Assembly (NCBI RefSeq): GCF_036227405.1
Contig: NZ_CP109473.1
Coordinates: 4,526,001 to 4,590,000 of the forward strand
Length of the DNA: 64,000 nucleotides
Direction of reading: 5' to 3'
Source of the DNA: Streptomyces sp. NBC_01460
GTDB taxonomy: Bacteria; Actinomycetota; Actinomycetes; Streptomycetales; Streptomycetaceae
Position numbers and translations under genes: made by a program
In this document: positions 55,663-64,000 of the stretch, in pieces
Layout: each line of letters starts with the position of its first letter
Numbering within the stretch: position 1 is the first letter of the stretch
Notes under the pieces: generated by a model
What the model saw: only the letters and a program-made list of their open reading frames with translations
Databases searched by the model: none
What the model was told of the DNA's origin: nothing

Positions 55663-55839
55663 TCAGCCTCGCACGGCGTTCGCGCGCCGTCGCGCGGCAC
55701 GTCGCGTGCGGCTCGTGCCCGTGCGGACCTCGGCCGGGCGGGGTGCGGTCGCGGAGGGGGCCGGGGCGGCCAGTTCGGCGGCCAGGGCGAGGGGCAGGGA
55801 CAGTCCGGAGGGGCCGGTGTCCGTGGTGTCGGGGTTCAT
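55663..55839 (-). CDS. Small Arg-rich protein between HtrA and the two-component system
   Basis: 58 residues from the ATG at 55839, with GGAGG 5 nt upstream (one of the best ribosome-binding sites in the region). N-terminal part: [20 protein letters not shown]; then AELAAPAP and a basic C-terminus ([18 protein letters not shown]). Third positions are G/C. It starts 13 nt after the htrA-like stop, so it is in the same operon. No similarity recognised; a small regulatory or adaptor protein is possible. Confidence 0.6.
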   Translation of the reverse strand: MNPDTTDTGPSGLSLPLALAAELAAPAPSATAPRPAEVRTGTSRTRRAARRRANAVRG

Positions 55840-55852
55840 GGTGACCTCCGGG

Positions 55853-57097
55853 TCAGGAGCCGTCGCCGGCGCGCAGGGTGTCCAGGTCGGCCTTGACGGT
55901 GTCGACGGGGATGGCGAAGCCGAGGCCCACGCTGCCCGCCGCCGAGCTGCCCGAGCTGCTGGCGGAACTGGGGGAGTACATGGCGGAGTTGATTCCGATG
56001 ATCTCGCCGTTCATGTTGATGAGGGCGCCGCCGGAGTTGCCGGGGTTGAGCGAGGCGTCGGTCTGCAGGGCCTTGTACGTCGTCTTGGACGTACCGGTCT
56101 CCCCGTTGAACTGCTGGCCGCCGAACTCGAACGGCCAGTTCTGGCCGCCCTGTTGCTGCTGCTGTTCCTGCTGCTCCTCCTTGGCGACCGTGACGTCGCG
56201 GTCGAGCGCGGAGACGATGCCGCTGGTGACCGTGCCGGTGAGGCCCTCGGGCGAGCCGATCGCCACGACCTCGTCGCCGACCTTGACCGAGGAGGAGTCG
56301 CCGAGGGTGGCCGTCTTGAGTCCGCTCGCGCCCTGGAGCTTGATGAGCGCCAGGTCCTTGTCGGCGTCCGTGCCGACGACGTCGGCGGTGTACGTCTTGC
56401 CGGTGCTGAGGGCCACCTTGATCGTGGAGGCGCCGGAGATGACGTGGTTGTTGGTGACGATCTCGCCGTCGCCCGTGATGACGACACCGGAGCCGGTGGC
56501 ATCGCCGGCCGAGGAGCTCGCGCTGATCTCCACGATGGCGGGCGACACGGCAGCCGCCACACCCGAGACGGTGCCCGCGTTGCTCTGCGAGACGGTGGTG
56601 CCGCTGACGACGCCGCCGGATCCGGTGCCGGCGGAGCCGCCGTCGGCGAGCTGGCCGATGAGGGTCGCGGTGCCGCCGCCGATCGCCGCGGCGGCGATCG
56701 CCACGGCGGCCAGCAGGGCCAGGGGGCGCTTGACCCGGCGCTCGGCCTTCGGTGTCTCCGCAGCCGGGACGGGCTCGGGCGCCGGCCAGGCGTACGCGGG
56801 AATGACAGTGGTGGGCTGCCCCGGCTCGTGGGCCGGAGGCGGCGGGTAGGCCGCCTCGCCACCGCCGTAGGACGCGCCGCCGTACGGAGCGCGGCCGTCC
56901 GACGAGCTGTCGTACGGGGAGCCGCCCTGCGGCGCACCGGCGTACGAGCCGTCGCCGTACGAACCCTCGCCGTACGAACCCTCGCCGTACGAACCCTCGC
57001 CGTACGAACCATCGGCGTAGGAACCGTTGTCGCGCGAACCGTTGTCGTGTGAGGGGGACGTCGGGTACTCGCCGCTCGGGCGGTGGCTGTCGGTCAT
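55853..57097 (-). CDS. HtrA/DegP-like trypsin-type serine protease without PDZ domain
   Basis: 414 residues. A cytoplasmic Gly/Tyr/Ser-rich N-terminus with repeats (about 20-55), a membrane anchor (about 124-147: RPLALLAAVAIAAAAIGGG), then a trypsin-fold domain: H218 in VTNNHVISG, D248 in DADKDLALIKL, S355 in NPGNSGGALIN. A Gln-rich insert at 307-317. It ends soon after the protease domain, so the PDZ of mycobacterial PepD is missing. It is probably an outward-facing quality-control protease. First gene of the operon with a 58-aa ORF, response regulator and kinase. Confidence 0.94.
   Translation of the reverse strand: MTDSHRPSGEYPTSPSHDNGSRDNGSYADGSYGEGSYGEGSYGEGSYGDGSYAGAPQGGSPYDSSSDGRAPYGGASYGGGEAAYPPPPAHEPGQPTTVIPAYAWPAPEPVPAAETPKAERRVKRPLALLAAVAIAAAAIGGGTATLIGQLADGGSAGTGSGGVVSGTTVSQSNAGTVSGVAAAVSPAIVEISASSSAGDATGSGVVITGDGEIVTNNHVISGASTIKVALSTGKTYTADVVGTDADKDLALIKLQGASGLKTATLGDSSSVKVGDEVVAIGSPEGLTGTVTSGIVSALDRDVTVAKEEQQEQQQQQGGQNWPFEFGGQQFNGETGTSKTTYKALQTDASLNPGNSGGALINMNGEIIGINSAMYSPSSASSSGSSAAGSVGLGFAIPVDTVKADLDTLRAGDGS
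56954..57013 (-). repeat. 15-bp repeats in the HtrA N-terminal region
   Basis: GCCGTACGAACCCTC recurs three times in direct succession, with degenerate copies on both sides. It encodes SYGEG repeats of the protease's cytoplasmic N-terminus. Confidence 0.8.
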
Positions 57098-57191
57098 GTC
57101 TACGAGAGTGGCCAGCGAACATGAGAGCAGCCTGAGTGTGCCCTGAGAAGCCCGGCAGAACCGCGTATGCCCGATATAAGGACGCGCTGGG

Positions 57192-58235
57192 CTACCGCGG
57201 TGTGACCGTCGGTTCCCCGCAGCCGCACGAGCGGCGTACGACGAGCGCGGACGGGAACTGCTTGAGCCGCTCGCGCCGGGACCCCGATACCCGCAGCGAG
57301 TCGTCGAGGACCAGGTCCACGGCCGCCCGGGCCATCGCCGGACGGTCCGAGAAGACCGTGGTCAGCGGCGGGTCGGTCAGCCCCGCCTCCTTCACGTCGT
57401 CGAATCCGGCCACCGCGAGCTCGCCGGGTACGTCGATCCGCAGCTCGCGCGCGGCCCGCAGCACCCCGATCGCCTGGTCGTCGGTCGAGCAGAAGATCGC
57501 CGGCGGTCTGTCGGGGCCGGCGAGCAGCTTCAGGGCCACTTGATAGGCGTCGTAACGGTTGTACGGGGCGTGGAAGAGGCGGCCCTCCGTCGAGCGTCCC
57601 GACGCGTGCATCGCACGGCGCCAGCCCTCGATGTGGTCGGCGACCGGGTCGCCGACCACCGGGGTCGACTCCATGCCGCCGAGGCACGCCACGTACGCGT
57701 TGCCGTGCTCCAGGAGGTGCCGGGTGGCGAGCAGGGCTCCGCCGATGTCGTCCGTGACGACGGCGACGTCGTCGATGGCCTCGGGGCGCTCGTGCAGCAG
57801 GACGACGCGGGCGTCCCAGGCCTCTATCTCCGCCGCCGCGCGCTCGCTGGGACCCTGGCTGACGAGGATCAGCCCTGAGACCCGCATGCCGAGGAAGGCC
57901 CGGAGGTAGTGGACCTCGCGTTCGTCGCGGTAGTCCGAGTTGCCGACCAGCACCATCTTCCCGCGCTCGGCGGCGGCCTGTTCGACCGCGTGCGCCATCT
58001 CCGCGAAGAACGGCTGCCGGGCGTCCGGCACGATCATCCCTATGAGGTCGGTGCGCCGCGAGGCCATCGCCTGGGCGACCCGGTCGGGCCGGTAGCCCAG
58101 CTCCTTGATCGCGGCGAGCACCCGCTCGCGCGTGGCCGGGGCAACCGGCCTCGGTCCGTTGTTGATGACGTAGCTGACGACCGCTGTCGAGGTCCCCGCC
58201 AGTCTCGCCACATCGTCCCGCGTCACCTTGGCCAC
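57192..58235 (-). CDS. LacI family transcriptional regulator
   Basis: 347 residues, GTG at 58235. Lac[39 protein letters not shown]; a periplasmic-binding-like sensor domain ([60 protein letters not shown]). Represses sugar-use genes by family; no transporter or hydrolase adjacent, so its target is unknown. It ends 24 nt before glnR is entered on the same strand. Confidence 0.94.
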   Translation of the reverse strand: MAKVTRDDVARLAGTSTAVVSYVINNGPRPVAPATRERVLAAIKELGYRPDRVAQAMASRRTDLIGMIVPDARQPFFAEMAHAVEQAAAERGKMVLVGNSDYRDEREVHYLRAFLGMRVSGLILVSQGPSERAAAEIEAWDARVVLLHERPEAIDDVAVVTDDIGGALLATRHLLEHGNAYVACLGGMESTPVVGDPVADHIEGWRRAMHASGRSTEGRLFHAPYNRYDAYQVALKLLAGPDRPPAIFCSTDDQAIGVLRAARELRIDVPGELAVAGFDDVKEAGLTDPPLTTVFSDRPAMARAAVDLVLDDSLRVSGSRRERLKQFPSALVVRRSCGCGEPTVTPR

Positions 58236-58259
58236 GCGCGGCAGTCTACGCGGATCGAC

Positions 58260-59063
58260 CTACCGCTTGGCAGGCCGGACCGGGGCTTCTTCCGGGATCT
58301 CGGCCTCCGCGGACTGCTCCGAACGGGTGACCTCCTGCTCCGCCGGCTTCGACGCGGCCCTGGCCTTGGCCTCCTCGGCCGCGCGGTCCACCTTCTCGGG
58401 GGTGACGAAGCGGTAGCCGACGTTGCGCACGGTGCCGATCAGCGACTCGTGCTCGGGGCCGAGCTTGGCCCGCAGCCGCCGTACGTGGACGTCGACCGTG
58501 CGGGTGCCGCCGAAGTAGTCGTAGCCCCACACCTCCTGGAGCAGCTGGGCGCGGGTGAAGACCCGGCCGGGGTGCTGCGCGAGGTACTTGAGCAGTTCGA
58601 ATTCCTTGAAGGTCAGGTCGAGGACCCGGCCCTTGAGCTTGGCGCTGTACGTCGCCTCGTCGACCGACAGATCGCCGTTGCGGATCTCCATGGGGGAGTC
58701 GTCGGCGGTGATCTGCTGACGGCCGGTGGCCAGCCGCAGTCGGGCCTCGACCTCGGCGGGGCCCGCGGTGTCCAGCAGGACGTCGTCGATGCCCCAGTCG
58801 GCGGTGACGGCCGCCAGGCCGCCCTCCGTCACGACGAGGATCAGCGGACAGCCGGGTCCGGTGGACCGCAGCAGCTGGCACAGCGAGCGCACCTGGGGGA
58901 GGTCGCGGCGGCCGTCGATGAGAATGACGTCGGCACCAGGGGTGTCGACGAGGGCGGGGCCCTCGGCGGGGGCGACCCGCACGCTGTGGAGCAGAAGACC
59001 GAGGGCGGGGAGCACCTCCGTCGACGGCTGAAGGGCATTCGTCAGAAGCAGCAGTGAACTCAT
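58260..59063 (-). CDS. glnR: Nitrogen regulator GlnR
   Basis: 267 residues, the usual actinobacterial GlnR length, ATG at 59063. Atypical receiver domain with D50 in ILIDGRRDL but lacking the full acidic pocket and the phospho-acceptor surroundings of a normal response regulator, so it works without a partner kinase. C-terminal winged helix: [31 protein letters not shown]. Controls glnA, amtB and other nitrogen genes in Streptomyces. A disordered acidic tail follows residue 225. No kinase gene adjacent, as expected. Confidence 0.95.
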   Translation of the reverse strand: MSSLLLLTNALQPSTEVLPALGLLLHSVRVAPAEGPALVDTPGADVILIDGRRDLPQVRSLCQLLRSTGPGCPLILVVTEGGLAAVTADWGIDDVLLDTAGPAEVEARLRLATGRQQITADDSPMEIRNGDLSVDEATYSAKLKGRVLDLTFKEFELLKYLAQHPGRVFTRAQLLQEVWGYDYFGGTRTVDVHVRRLRAKLGPEHESLIGTVRNVGYRFVTPEKVDRAAEEAKARAASKPAEQEVTRSEQSAEAEIPEEAPVRPAKR

Positions 59064-59360
59064 CGCCGCCCACCTGTCCGGGTCGTCGGTCGATCGTGCA
59101 CGTTCAGCTCGCCCATTACGTCGGTCCTCCTCGTTCCCTGCGAGAGGGGCACTCCCGGGTCGGACCCGGGGGAGTATGCGGCACTGCTTCGTACTCCCGT
59201 ACGGCCATCACCCGCGACGGCTGTCATACGGTTTTTACTGTGCGGTCCCGCGCCCGGGGACCGCTGAGCTTGTGGAAACGCTGCTGTAACAACGCTCGGA
59301 AAGCACAAAAGGACCCGGGGGCTGCTTTGCCCGGATCCTCTTCGCAGCAGAATAGCCCAC
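59064..59360. other. Divergent intergenic region of glnR and the hydrolase gene
   Basis: 297 nt containing the glnR promoter and, near 59313-59340, an imperfect hairpin (GGACCCGGG … CCCGGATCC). No gene evident. Confidence 0.5.
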
Positions 59361-59387
59361 ATGAGTTCTGTGTCCGAGGGTCGATTC

Positions 59388-60323
59388 ATGAGTTCTTCTG
59401 TTCCCTCGATCACGCCGGTCCCCCGGCGCACCACATTGCTGACCGGTGACGGGGTCCGTATCGAGGCGGTGTACACCCCGTGTACGGCGGGTTCCGGGGC
59501 CGGCGGAAGCGGTGCCTCCGACGGGACGGCCGTCGTCCTCGCGCACGGTTTCACCGGCGCCGTCGACCGGCCCGCGCTGCTGCGCGCGGCTGCGGTGTTC
59601 GCCCAGCGTGCGGCCGTGATCACGTTCTCCTTCCGGGGGCACGGGAGGTCCGGCGGACGGTCCACGGTGGGCGACCGCGAGGTCCTGGATCTGGCCGCCG
59701 CGGTCGCCTGGGCGCGGTCGCTGGGACACCGCCGGATCGTTACGGTCGGCTTCTCCATGGGCGGTTCCGTGGTGCTCCGGCACGCGGCTCTGTATACGGC
59801 TCCGGAAGCCGGAGAATTCTTTGCCGAGGAAGAACGCGCCCCTGGGACCGAACGGGTGGAGCGGCGCACTGGGGCGCATACGGCGCACGGGGGGCGCGCA
59901 CAGGCGCATTCAGGCGCGTACATGGACGCGGCCCGGGACGCGCACACCGACGCCGTCGTCGCGGTGAGCGCACCGGCCCGCTGGTACTACCGGGGCACGG
60001 CCCCGATGCGACGTCTCCACTGGGTCGTCACCCGCCCCACCGGCCGTCTCGTCGGCCGTTACGGCTTCCGCACCCGCATCCACCGGGAGGACTGGGACCC
60101 GGTGCCGCTCTCACCGGTGGAGGCGGTCCCGCTGATCACCGCGCCGCTGCTCCTCGTGCACGGCGACCGGGACCCGTACTTCCCCGTCGACCACCCCCGG
60201 ATGCTGGCGGCGGCAGCCGGGGACGGGGCCGAGCTCTGGCTGGAGCGCGGCATGGGCCACGCGGAGAACGCCGCGGACGAGGGCCTGCTGGCCCGTATCG
60301 CCGACTGGACGGAGTCGGCGTGA
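59388..60323 (+). CDS. Alpha/beta hydrolase
   Basis: 311 residues from the ATG at 59388 (GAGGG 7 nt upstream); an ATG at 59361 with the same MSS start has a poorer site. Nucleophile Ser in VGFSMGGSVVL, acid Asp in LVHGDRDPYFP, His in RGMGHAENA. An Ala/His-rich insert near 155-195. Hydrolase of unknown substrate. Followed by a MoaD-like gene 41 nt later. Confidence 0.93.
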   Translation: MSSSVPSITPVPRRTTLLTGDGVRIEAVYTPCTAGSGAGGSGASDGTAVVLAHGFTGAVDRPALLRAAAVFAQRAAVITFSFRGHGRSGGRSTVGDREVLDLAAAVAWARSLGHRRIVTVGFSMGGSVVLRHAALYTAPEAGEFFAEEERAPGTERVERRTGAHTAHGGRAQAHSGAYMDAARDAHTDAVVAVSAPARWYYRGTAPMRRLHWVVTRPTGRLVGRYGFRTRIHREDWDPVPLSPVEAVPLITAPLLLVHGDRDPYFPVDHPRMLAAAAGDGAELWLERGMGHAENAADEGLLARIADWTESA

Positions 60324-60364
60324 TCCATGATGGACAGCTGACGCACGACGAAAGGGGTGCCGCC

Positions 60365-60619
60365 ATGGCAGCGGGGACGATCCGCTACTGGGCCGCGGCC
60401 AAGGCCGCAGCGGGGACCGCGGAGGAGCCGTACGCGGCGGAGACACTCGCCGAGGCGCTCGACGGGGTGCGCGAGCGGCACCCCGGTGAGCTGTCGCGCG
60501 TACTGCTCCGATGCTCGTTCCTCATCGACGGGAATCCTGTGGGGACCCGTGGACATGAGACCGTACGGCTTGCCGAGGGCGGCACGGTCGAGGTGCTCCC
60601 GCCGTTCGCAGGAGGGTGA
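60365..60619 (+). CDS. MoaD/ThiS family ubiquitin-like sulfur carrier protein
   Basis: 84 residues from the ATG at 60365 (GAAAGGGG upstream). Beta-grasp fold: TIRYWAAAKAAAGTAEEPYA, then TLAEALDGVRERHPGELSRV, and the C-terminal EVLPPFAGG. The terminal Gly-Gly is the site of thiocarboxylation. It probably carries sulfur for molybdopterin or another cofactor; a rhodanese gene lies 2.8 kb downstream. Between the hydrolase and a membrane-protein gene on the same strand. Confidence 0.93.
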   Translation: MAAGTIRYWAAAKAAAGTAEEPYAAETLAEALDGVRERHPGELSRVLLRCSFLIDGNPVGTRGHETVRLAEGGTVEVLPPFAGG

Positions 60620-60629
60620 ACCGCAGACC

Positions 60630-62084
60630 ATGAGCAACAGCGATCAGCAGTATCCGTACGACCCGGGACACGGGCGGCAGGACCAGGGACAGCAGCCCTA
60701 CGACCCGGCCTCGGGGCAGCAGAACCCGCAGAACCCACCGCAGCAGCCGTACGGCCGGACGTACGGCCAAGGCCCGGCCTACGGTCAGGACCCGGCGTAC
60801 GACCAGGCCCCGGTCCACGGCCAGGACCCCGCGTACGACCAGGCCCCGGTGTACAACCAGGACCCCGCGTACGGTCAGGCCCCGGCCTACGGTCAGGCCC
60901 CGGCCTACGGTCAGGCCCCGGCCTACGGTCAGGAAGCGGCGTACGGCGGGCAGCAGTCGTACCAGCAGCCGCAGCAGCCCCCGCAGCCGTACGCGCAGCA
61001 GCAGCCGCCCGCCGTGTACCCGGAGCAGGGTTCTCCCCACGACGGCGACCAGGGGGCGACCCAGACGTGGCAGGGGCAGACCTGGGACACCCAGTACCAG
61101 CCGACCATCCAGCCGCAGCAGCACCAGGCCGGGCAGGCCGCGGCTCCCGCCGCTCCCGCTGCCCCTGTCGCTCCGCAGGGCGCCCAGGGCGCCTACCCGC
61201 TGCCGCCCGAGGTCCCGACGGCTCCGCCCGTCGCCGCGCCCGCTCCCGCCGCCGCTCCCGCCGCCGCTGTCGCTCCGGCAGACACCTCCGACGGCTACAG
61301 CGCGCCCACCACCCTGGGCAACAGCCGGATCACCGACGCCCAGCGGGCCCGCGCCGAGGGGCGTTCGCCGATCATCGCCCCGGGGATGCAGCCCGCCGCG
61401 ATCACCGCCGGGCTGGGGCTGCTCCTGGCCCTCGGCGCAGCGATCGGGTCGTACGCCCTGCTCGTGCCCCTCGTCCTGCTCCAGGCCGTGACGGCCGCGG
61501 GATGGTTCCGGCTCAACGGCATGTGGCCGGCCAGGCAGGGCATCGCCCTGGCCTTCGCCGGCGGTGTCGTGGCCGATGCCGTGCTGCTCGTCGCGGGCCG
61601 GAGCCATGCCCCGGCGGCCATCCTCGGCACGCTCGGCGTCTGGGTGCTGCTCACGATCGTCCTCCAGCTGCGCAGCCACGCCGGTGCCGACGAGCGGATG
61701 TACGGCCTGACGGCCACCGTCGCGTCGGCGGCGCTCGCCGTGCTGGCGGCCGGGCACCTGGCGGCCGTCCCCGACGCGGTGACGGTGGGCGGTGTCGCGG
61801 TCGCCGCGGGCGTGCTCGTCAGGGCCCTGCCGCTGCCCGGCCCGGTCTCGGTCGTCGGGGCCCTGCTCGCCTCGGCGGGCGCGGGAACGGCCGCCGGGGT
61901 GTTCACCGACTTCGGTGCGCAGGCCGCGTTCCTCGGCTTCGCCGCCGGGGGCTGCGCGCTGATCGGCCTGCGGGTCGCGAGCTACGACTACCCGTCCCGC
62001 TTCGTGCACATGACGGCAGGAGTCGCCCTGCCGCTCACCGCCGCGGCTCCCGCCGTCTATCTGATCGGCCGTGCGATCGCCTGA
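60630..62084 (+). CDS. Gln/Tyr-rich N-terminal, polytopic membrane protein
   Basis: 484 residues, ATG at 60630 (GGAGGG upstream, in the end of the MoaD gene). Residues 1-230 are low-complexity, rich in Gln, Pro, Tyr and Ala (YGQAPA repeats), then about six membrane segments (AGLGLLLALGAAIGSYALLV, VLLQAVTAAGWF, GIALAFAGGVVADAVLLVAG, and so on to the C-terminus). No family recognised with certainty. 10 nt after moaD, so co-transcribed. Confidence 0.88.
   Translation: MSNSDQQYPYDPGHGRQDQGQQPYDPASGQQNPQNPPQQPYGRTYGQGPAYGQDPAYDQAPVHGQDPAYDQAPVYNQDPAYGQAPAYGQAPAYGQAPAYGQEAAYGGQQSYQQPQQPPQPYAQQQPPAVYPEQGSPHDGDQGATQTWQGQTWDTQYQPTIQPQQHQAGQAAAPAAPAAPVAPQGAQGAYPLPPEVPTAPPVAAPAPAAAPAAAVAPADTSDGYSAPTTLGNSRITDAQRARAEGRSPIIAPGMQPAAITAGLGLLLALGAAIGSYALLVPLVLLQAVTAAGWFRLNGMWPARQGIALAFAGGVVADAVLLVAGRSHAPAAILGTLGVWVLLTIVLQLRSHAGADERMYGLTATVASAALAVLAAGHLAAVPDAVTVGGVAVAAGVLVRALPLPGPVSVVGALLASAGAGTAAGVFTDFGAQAAFLGFAAGGCALIGLRVASYDYPSRFVHMTAGVALPLTAAAPAVYLIGRAIA
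60870..60923 (+). repeat. 18-bp tandem repeat within the membrane-protein gene
   Basis: TACGGTCAGGCCCCGGCC is repeated three times exactly, then a degenerate copy; it encodes YGQAPA. Length may vary between strains. Confidence 0.85.
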
Positions 62085-62239
62085 CGTTTTCGGACGTTTC
62101 TGACGTTCCCTCACTCCTGCTCCCGCACAGGGGAACCGTGCGGGCCTTCCGCTCGTCGATCACTCCGGGCGCGCCGCGCGGCGGCAGTAGGCTCACGTGC
62201 ACCAGGGGTCAGGCCGGTCCGAGTGGGGGAACAACAGGC

Positions 62240-62935
62240 ATGCGCGCACTGCGAATACTGCTGATCATCGCCGTGGTCCTGGGCGGCGTGTTCGTCGCCG
62301 TGGACCGGGCCGCCGTCCATTTCGCGGAGTCGGAGGCCGAGGAGCGGGTCTCCTTCGGCGGTGTCGAGACCGGTTCCACCGACGTCTCGATCAAGGGCTT
62401 CCCCTTCCTGACCCAGGTGGCGGGGTCCGAGCTCGACCAGGTCGACGTCACGGTCGAGGACATCCGCGCCAGGGCCGCGGGGCGGGAGATACGGATCAGT
62501 GAGATCCGGGCCCGGCTGCACCAGGTGACGCTCGGCGCCGGATACACCAGTGCGACCGCCTCCCGGGCCACCGGGACCGTCCTCGTCTCCTACGCGGCCC
62601 TCACCGAGGCCGCCGACGACGGGGTCACCGTCGCCTACGGCGGCAACGGCAAGGTCAAGGTCACCGGCACGGTCCGGATCCCGCTGGTGGAGCGGACGGT
62701 CACGCGCAGTGTGCTCTCCACGGTCACCCTGGTCGACGGCGACACCGTCAAGGTCCGCGCCGACGAGGTCCCGGGCGAGGGGATCCCCGGCATCGAGGAC
62801 CTGGTCAGGAAGAAGACCGACTTCGAGCGCGGGATCGGCGGGCTGCCGGCGGGGCTGAAGCTGGAGAAGATCGAGGTCGCGCCGGGCGGCCTGGAGATAT
62901 CGATGACCGGCTCCGACGTCGAACTGGCGGGCTGA
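62240..62935 (+). CDS. DUF2993 (LmeA-like) phospholipid-binding protein
   Basis: 231 residues, ATG at 62240. N-terminal signal or anchor (ALRILLIIAVVLGGVFVAVD), then a beta-rich, elongated domain: VETGSTDVSIKGFPFLTQVA, LDQVDVTVEDIRARAAG, VKVTGTVRIPLVERTV. DUF2993 proteins such as mycobacterial LmeA bind phospholipids in the envelope. Single gene with 155 nt upstream. Confidence 0.92.
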   Translation: MRALRILLIIAVVLGGVFVAVDRAAVHFAESEAEERVSFGGVETGSTDVSIKGFPFLTQVAGSELDQVDVTVEDIRARAAGREIRISEIRARLHQVTLGAGYTSATASRATGTVLVSYAALTEAADDGVTVAYGGNGKVKVTGTVRIPLVERTVTRSVLSTVTLVDGDTVKVRADEVPGEGIPGIEDLVRKKTDFERGIGGLPAGLKLEKIEVAPGGLEISMTGSDVELAG

Positions 62936-63148
62936 CGGCACGACACGGGACGGCCGCGGGTAACCTCCGGCCGCCCTGGGTAGGGGCCCGACGGAGCGGG
63001 ACCGCCCGGCGATCCAGATAGTGAGACGGGCTCGTCCGCCCCGTAGATGACCGTCGGGTTCCGGGACCGGGATCCCGCGCCGCGACCGCCCTCCCCGCAT
63101 GATCCGTCTCGCATCGCGGACGATCGTGTCTCATCATCCGACACGGCG

Positions 63149-63178
63149 GTGACATCTCCGCCCGTACCTCCCTACGAT
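63149..63178 (+). promoter_or_regulatory. Candidate promoter of the leader peptide - sulfurtransferase unit
   Basis: -35 GTGACA (63149-63154) and -10 TACGAT (63173-63178) with 18 nt between. The predicted start of transcription falls at about 63186, the A of the leader ATG, so the leader may be translated from a leaderless mRNA. Confidence 0.55.
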
Positions 63179-63185
63179 CGGACAC

Positions 63186-63266
63186 ATGAAGCGACAGGCG
63201 GACCTCACGAAGCGGCGGGCAGTAGACCTGTGCCGCGTCGCCGCCATGCTCTGTCGCACCTTCTGA
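63186..63266 (+). CDS. Cys-containing leader peptide upstream of the sulfurtransferase gene
   Basis: 26 residues starting MKRQADLTKRRAVD and ending LCRVAAMLCRTF. The conserved ending with two Cys codons near the C-terminus is known from short leader ORFs before sulfur genes in Actinobacteria; stalling when Cys-tRNA is low is the proposed attenuation mechanism. It precedes the rhodanese gene by 150 nt. Too short to be a usual gene, but the similarity to the known leader type is strong. Confidence 0.8.
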   Translation: MKRQADLTKRRAVDLCRVAAMLCRTF

Positions 63267-63416
63267 GCGGGACCCTCTCCCGTTTCCCCCGGCCCTTCGA
63301 CGATGTCAGGGCCGAACCCGTGCCTTCGTACGCGTTCCGCTCCCAGCACCTGCGCGTACACCTCGCACCCCGCACACCGCACCACCCCGCCGCAGACTGC
63401 CCCGGAGGAGAAACAC

Positions 63417-64000
63417 ATGAGCCGCGCAGACGTTCTGGTCGACGCCGACTGGGTCGAGGCCCACATCGACGACCCGCAGGTCGCGATCGTCGAGGTCGAC
63501 GAGGACACCTCGGCGTACGAGAAGAACCACATCAAGAACGCGATCCGGATCGACTGGACCCAGGACCTCCAGGACCCGGTCCGCCGTGACTTCATCGACC
63601 AGGCCGGCTTCGAGAAGCTCCTGTCCGAGAAGGGCATCGGCAACGACACCACGGTCGTCCTCTACGGCGGCAACAACAACTGGTTCGCGTCCTACGCCTT
63701 CTGGTACTTCAAGCTCTACGGCCACCAGGACGTCCGCCTGCTCGACGGCGGCCGCAAGAAGTGGGAGCTCGACTCCCGCGACCTGACCGACGCCGTCCCG
63801 ACGCGCCCGGCCACCCAGTACACGGCCAAGGCCCAGGACGAGTCGATCCGCGCCTACCGCGACGACGTCGTGGCCGCCATCGGCAGCCAGAACCTCGTCG
63901 ACGTCCGTTCGCCCGACGAGTTCAGCGGCAAGCTGCTCGCCCCGGCGCACCTCCCGCAGGAGCAGTCGCAGCGCCCCGGCCACGTGCCGAGCGCCCGCAA
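63417..64000 (+). CDS. Thiosulfate/3-mercaptopyruvate sulfurtransferase (rhodanese), partial
   Basis: At least 194 residues, continuing beyond the right edge. ATG at 63417 with GGAGGAGAAA upstream. First rhodanese domain (VLVDADWVEAHIDDPQVAIVEVD…, LYGGNNNWFASYAFWYFKLY, LLDGGRKKWELDSR); the second domain, with the catalytic Cys loop, starts at about residue 150 (NLVDVRSPDEFSGKLLAP) and is cut off before the Cys. Transfers sulfane sulfur from thiosulfate to an acceptor. Probably regulated by the leader peptide just upstream. Confidence 0.94.
   Translation, partial: MSRADVLVDADWVEAHIDDPQVAIVEVDEDTSAYEKNHIKNAIRIDWTQDLQDPVRRDFIDQAGFEKLLSEKGIGNDTTVVLYGGNNNWFASYAFWYFKLYGHQDVRLLDGGRKKWELDSRDLTDAVPTRPATQYTAKAQDESIRAYRDDVVAAIGSQNLVDVRSPDEFSGKLLAPAHLPQEQSQRPGHVPSAR

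Overview
This window is high-GC actinobacterial chromosome, almost certainly Streptomyces. Coding regions have strongly G/C-biased third positions, GTG and TTG starts are common, and genes often overlap by 4 nt (ATGA/GTGA). Streptomyces hallmarks include XRE(DUF5753)/DUF397/HATPase triads, mycothiol synthase, GlnR, PHO-box-like repeats and a Cys leader peptide before a rhodanese. From memory, the order csoR - DUF47/pit - pstBACS - nudix/CHAD/ppk - mshD - 5'-nucleotidase - two-component/HtrA - LacI - glnR matches the S. coelicolor core around SCO4136-SCO4164; I could not check this by search.

Layout. 1-10.5 kb: accessory metabolism (aldo/keto reductase, DUF3291 with a Cys-rich HTH regulator, family-8 polysaccharide lyase, short UvrA-like ABC protein, MarR divergent from a second-type enolase across a 13-bp tandem repeat array, a frameshifted hypothetical gene). 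10.6-15.5 kb: VOC protein, a WhiJ/DUF397/HATPase regulatory module with a 394-bp tandem duplication, histidine phosphatase, MmyB-like regulator, SnoaL-like protein. 15.6-18.4 kb: small helical protein, DUF1023 alpha/beta hydrolase and lipoprotein, whose second half drops sharply in GC. 18.4-25.4 kb: cell-wall hydrolase, PAP2 phosphatase, large STAND-type NTPase with TPRs, small CxCGW protein, lipoprotein. 25.4-35.8 kb: copper sensor CsoR, low-affinity phosphate uptake (DUF47-Pit), high-affinity Pst system, polyphosphate operon ppk-CHAD-nudix. 36-46 kb: GntR/ABC operon, MacB-type export operon, secreted SH3-like protein, a two-component pair encoded tail to tail. 46-50 kb: mshD, secreted 5'-nucleotidase, PI-PLC-like protein. 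50-53.3 kb: second WhiJ/DUF397/HATPase module plus a winged-helix protein. 53.4-57.1 kb: operon of HtrA-like protease, an unlisted 58-aa ORF, response regulator and kinase, reminiscent of mycobacterial MprAB-PepD. 57.1-64 kb: LacI regulator, GlnR, alpha/beta hydrolase, MoaD-like protein, Tyr/Gln-rich membrane protein, DUF2993 protein, Cys-containing leader peptide and a thiosulfate sulfurtransferase cut by the right edge.

How the genes fit together. The middle is a phosphate block: uptake (Pit, Pst), storage (PPK with CHAD), and scavenging (5'-nucleotidase, possibly PI-PLC). A clear 11-bp direct-repeat PHO box lies before pstS and a weaker candidate before ppk. GlnR at the right adds nitrogen control. 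Envelope maintenance recurs throughout (SLT/NlpC hydrolase, PAP2, MacB-type exporter, YtrA-like ABC, HtrA/two-component). I saw no rRNA, tRNA, CRISPR array, insertion sequence, integrase or prophage genes.
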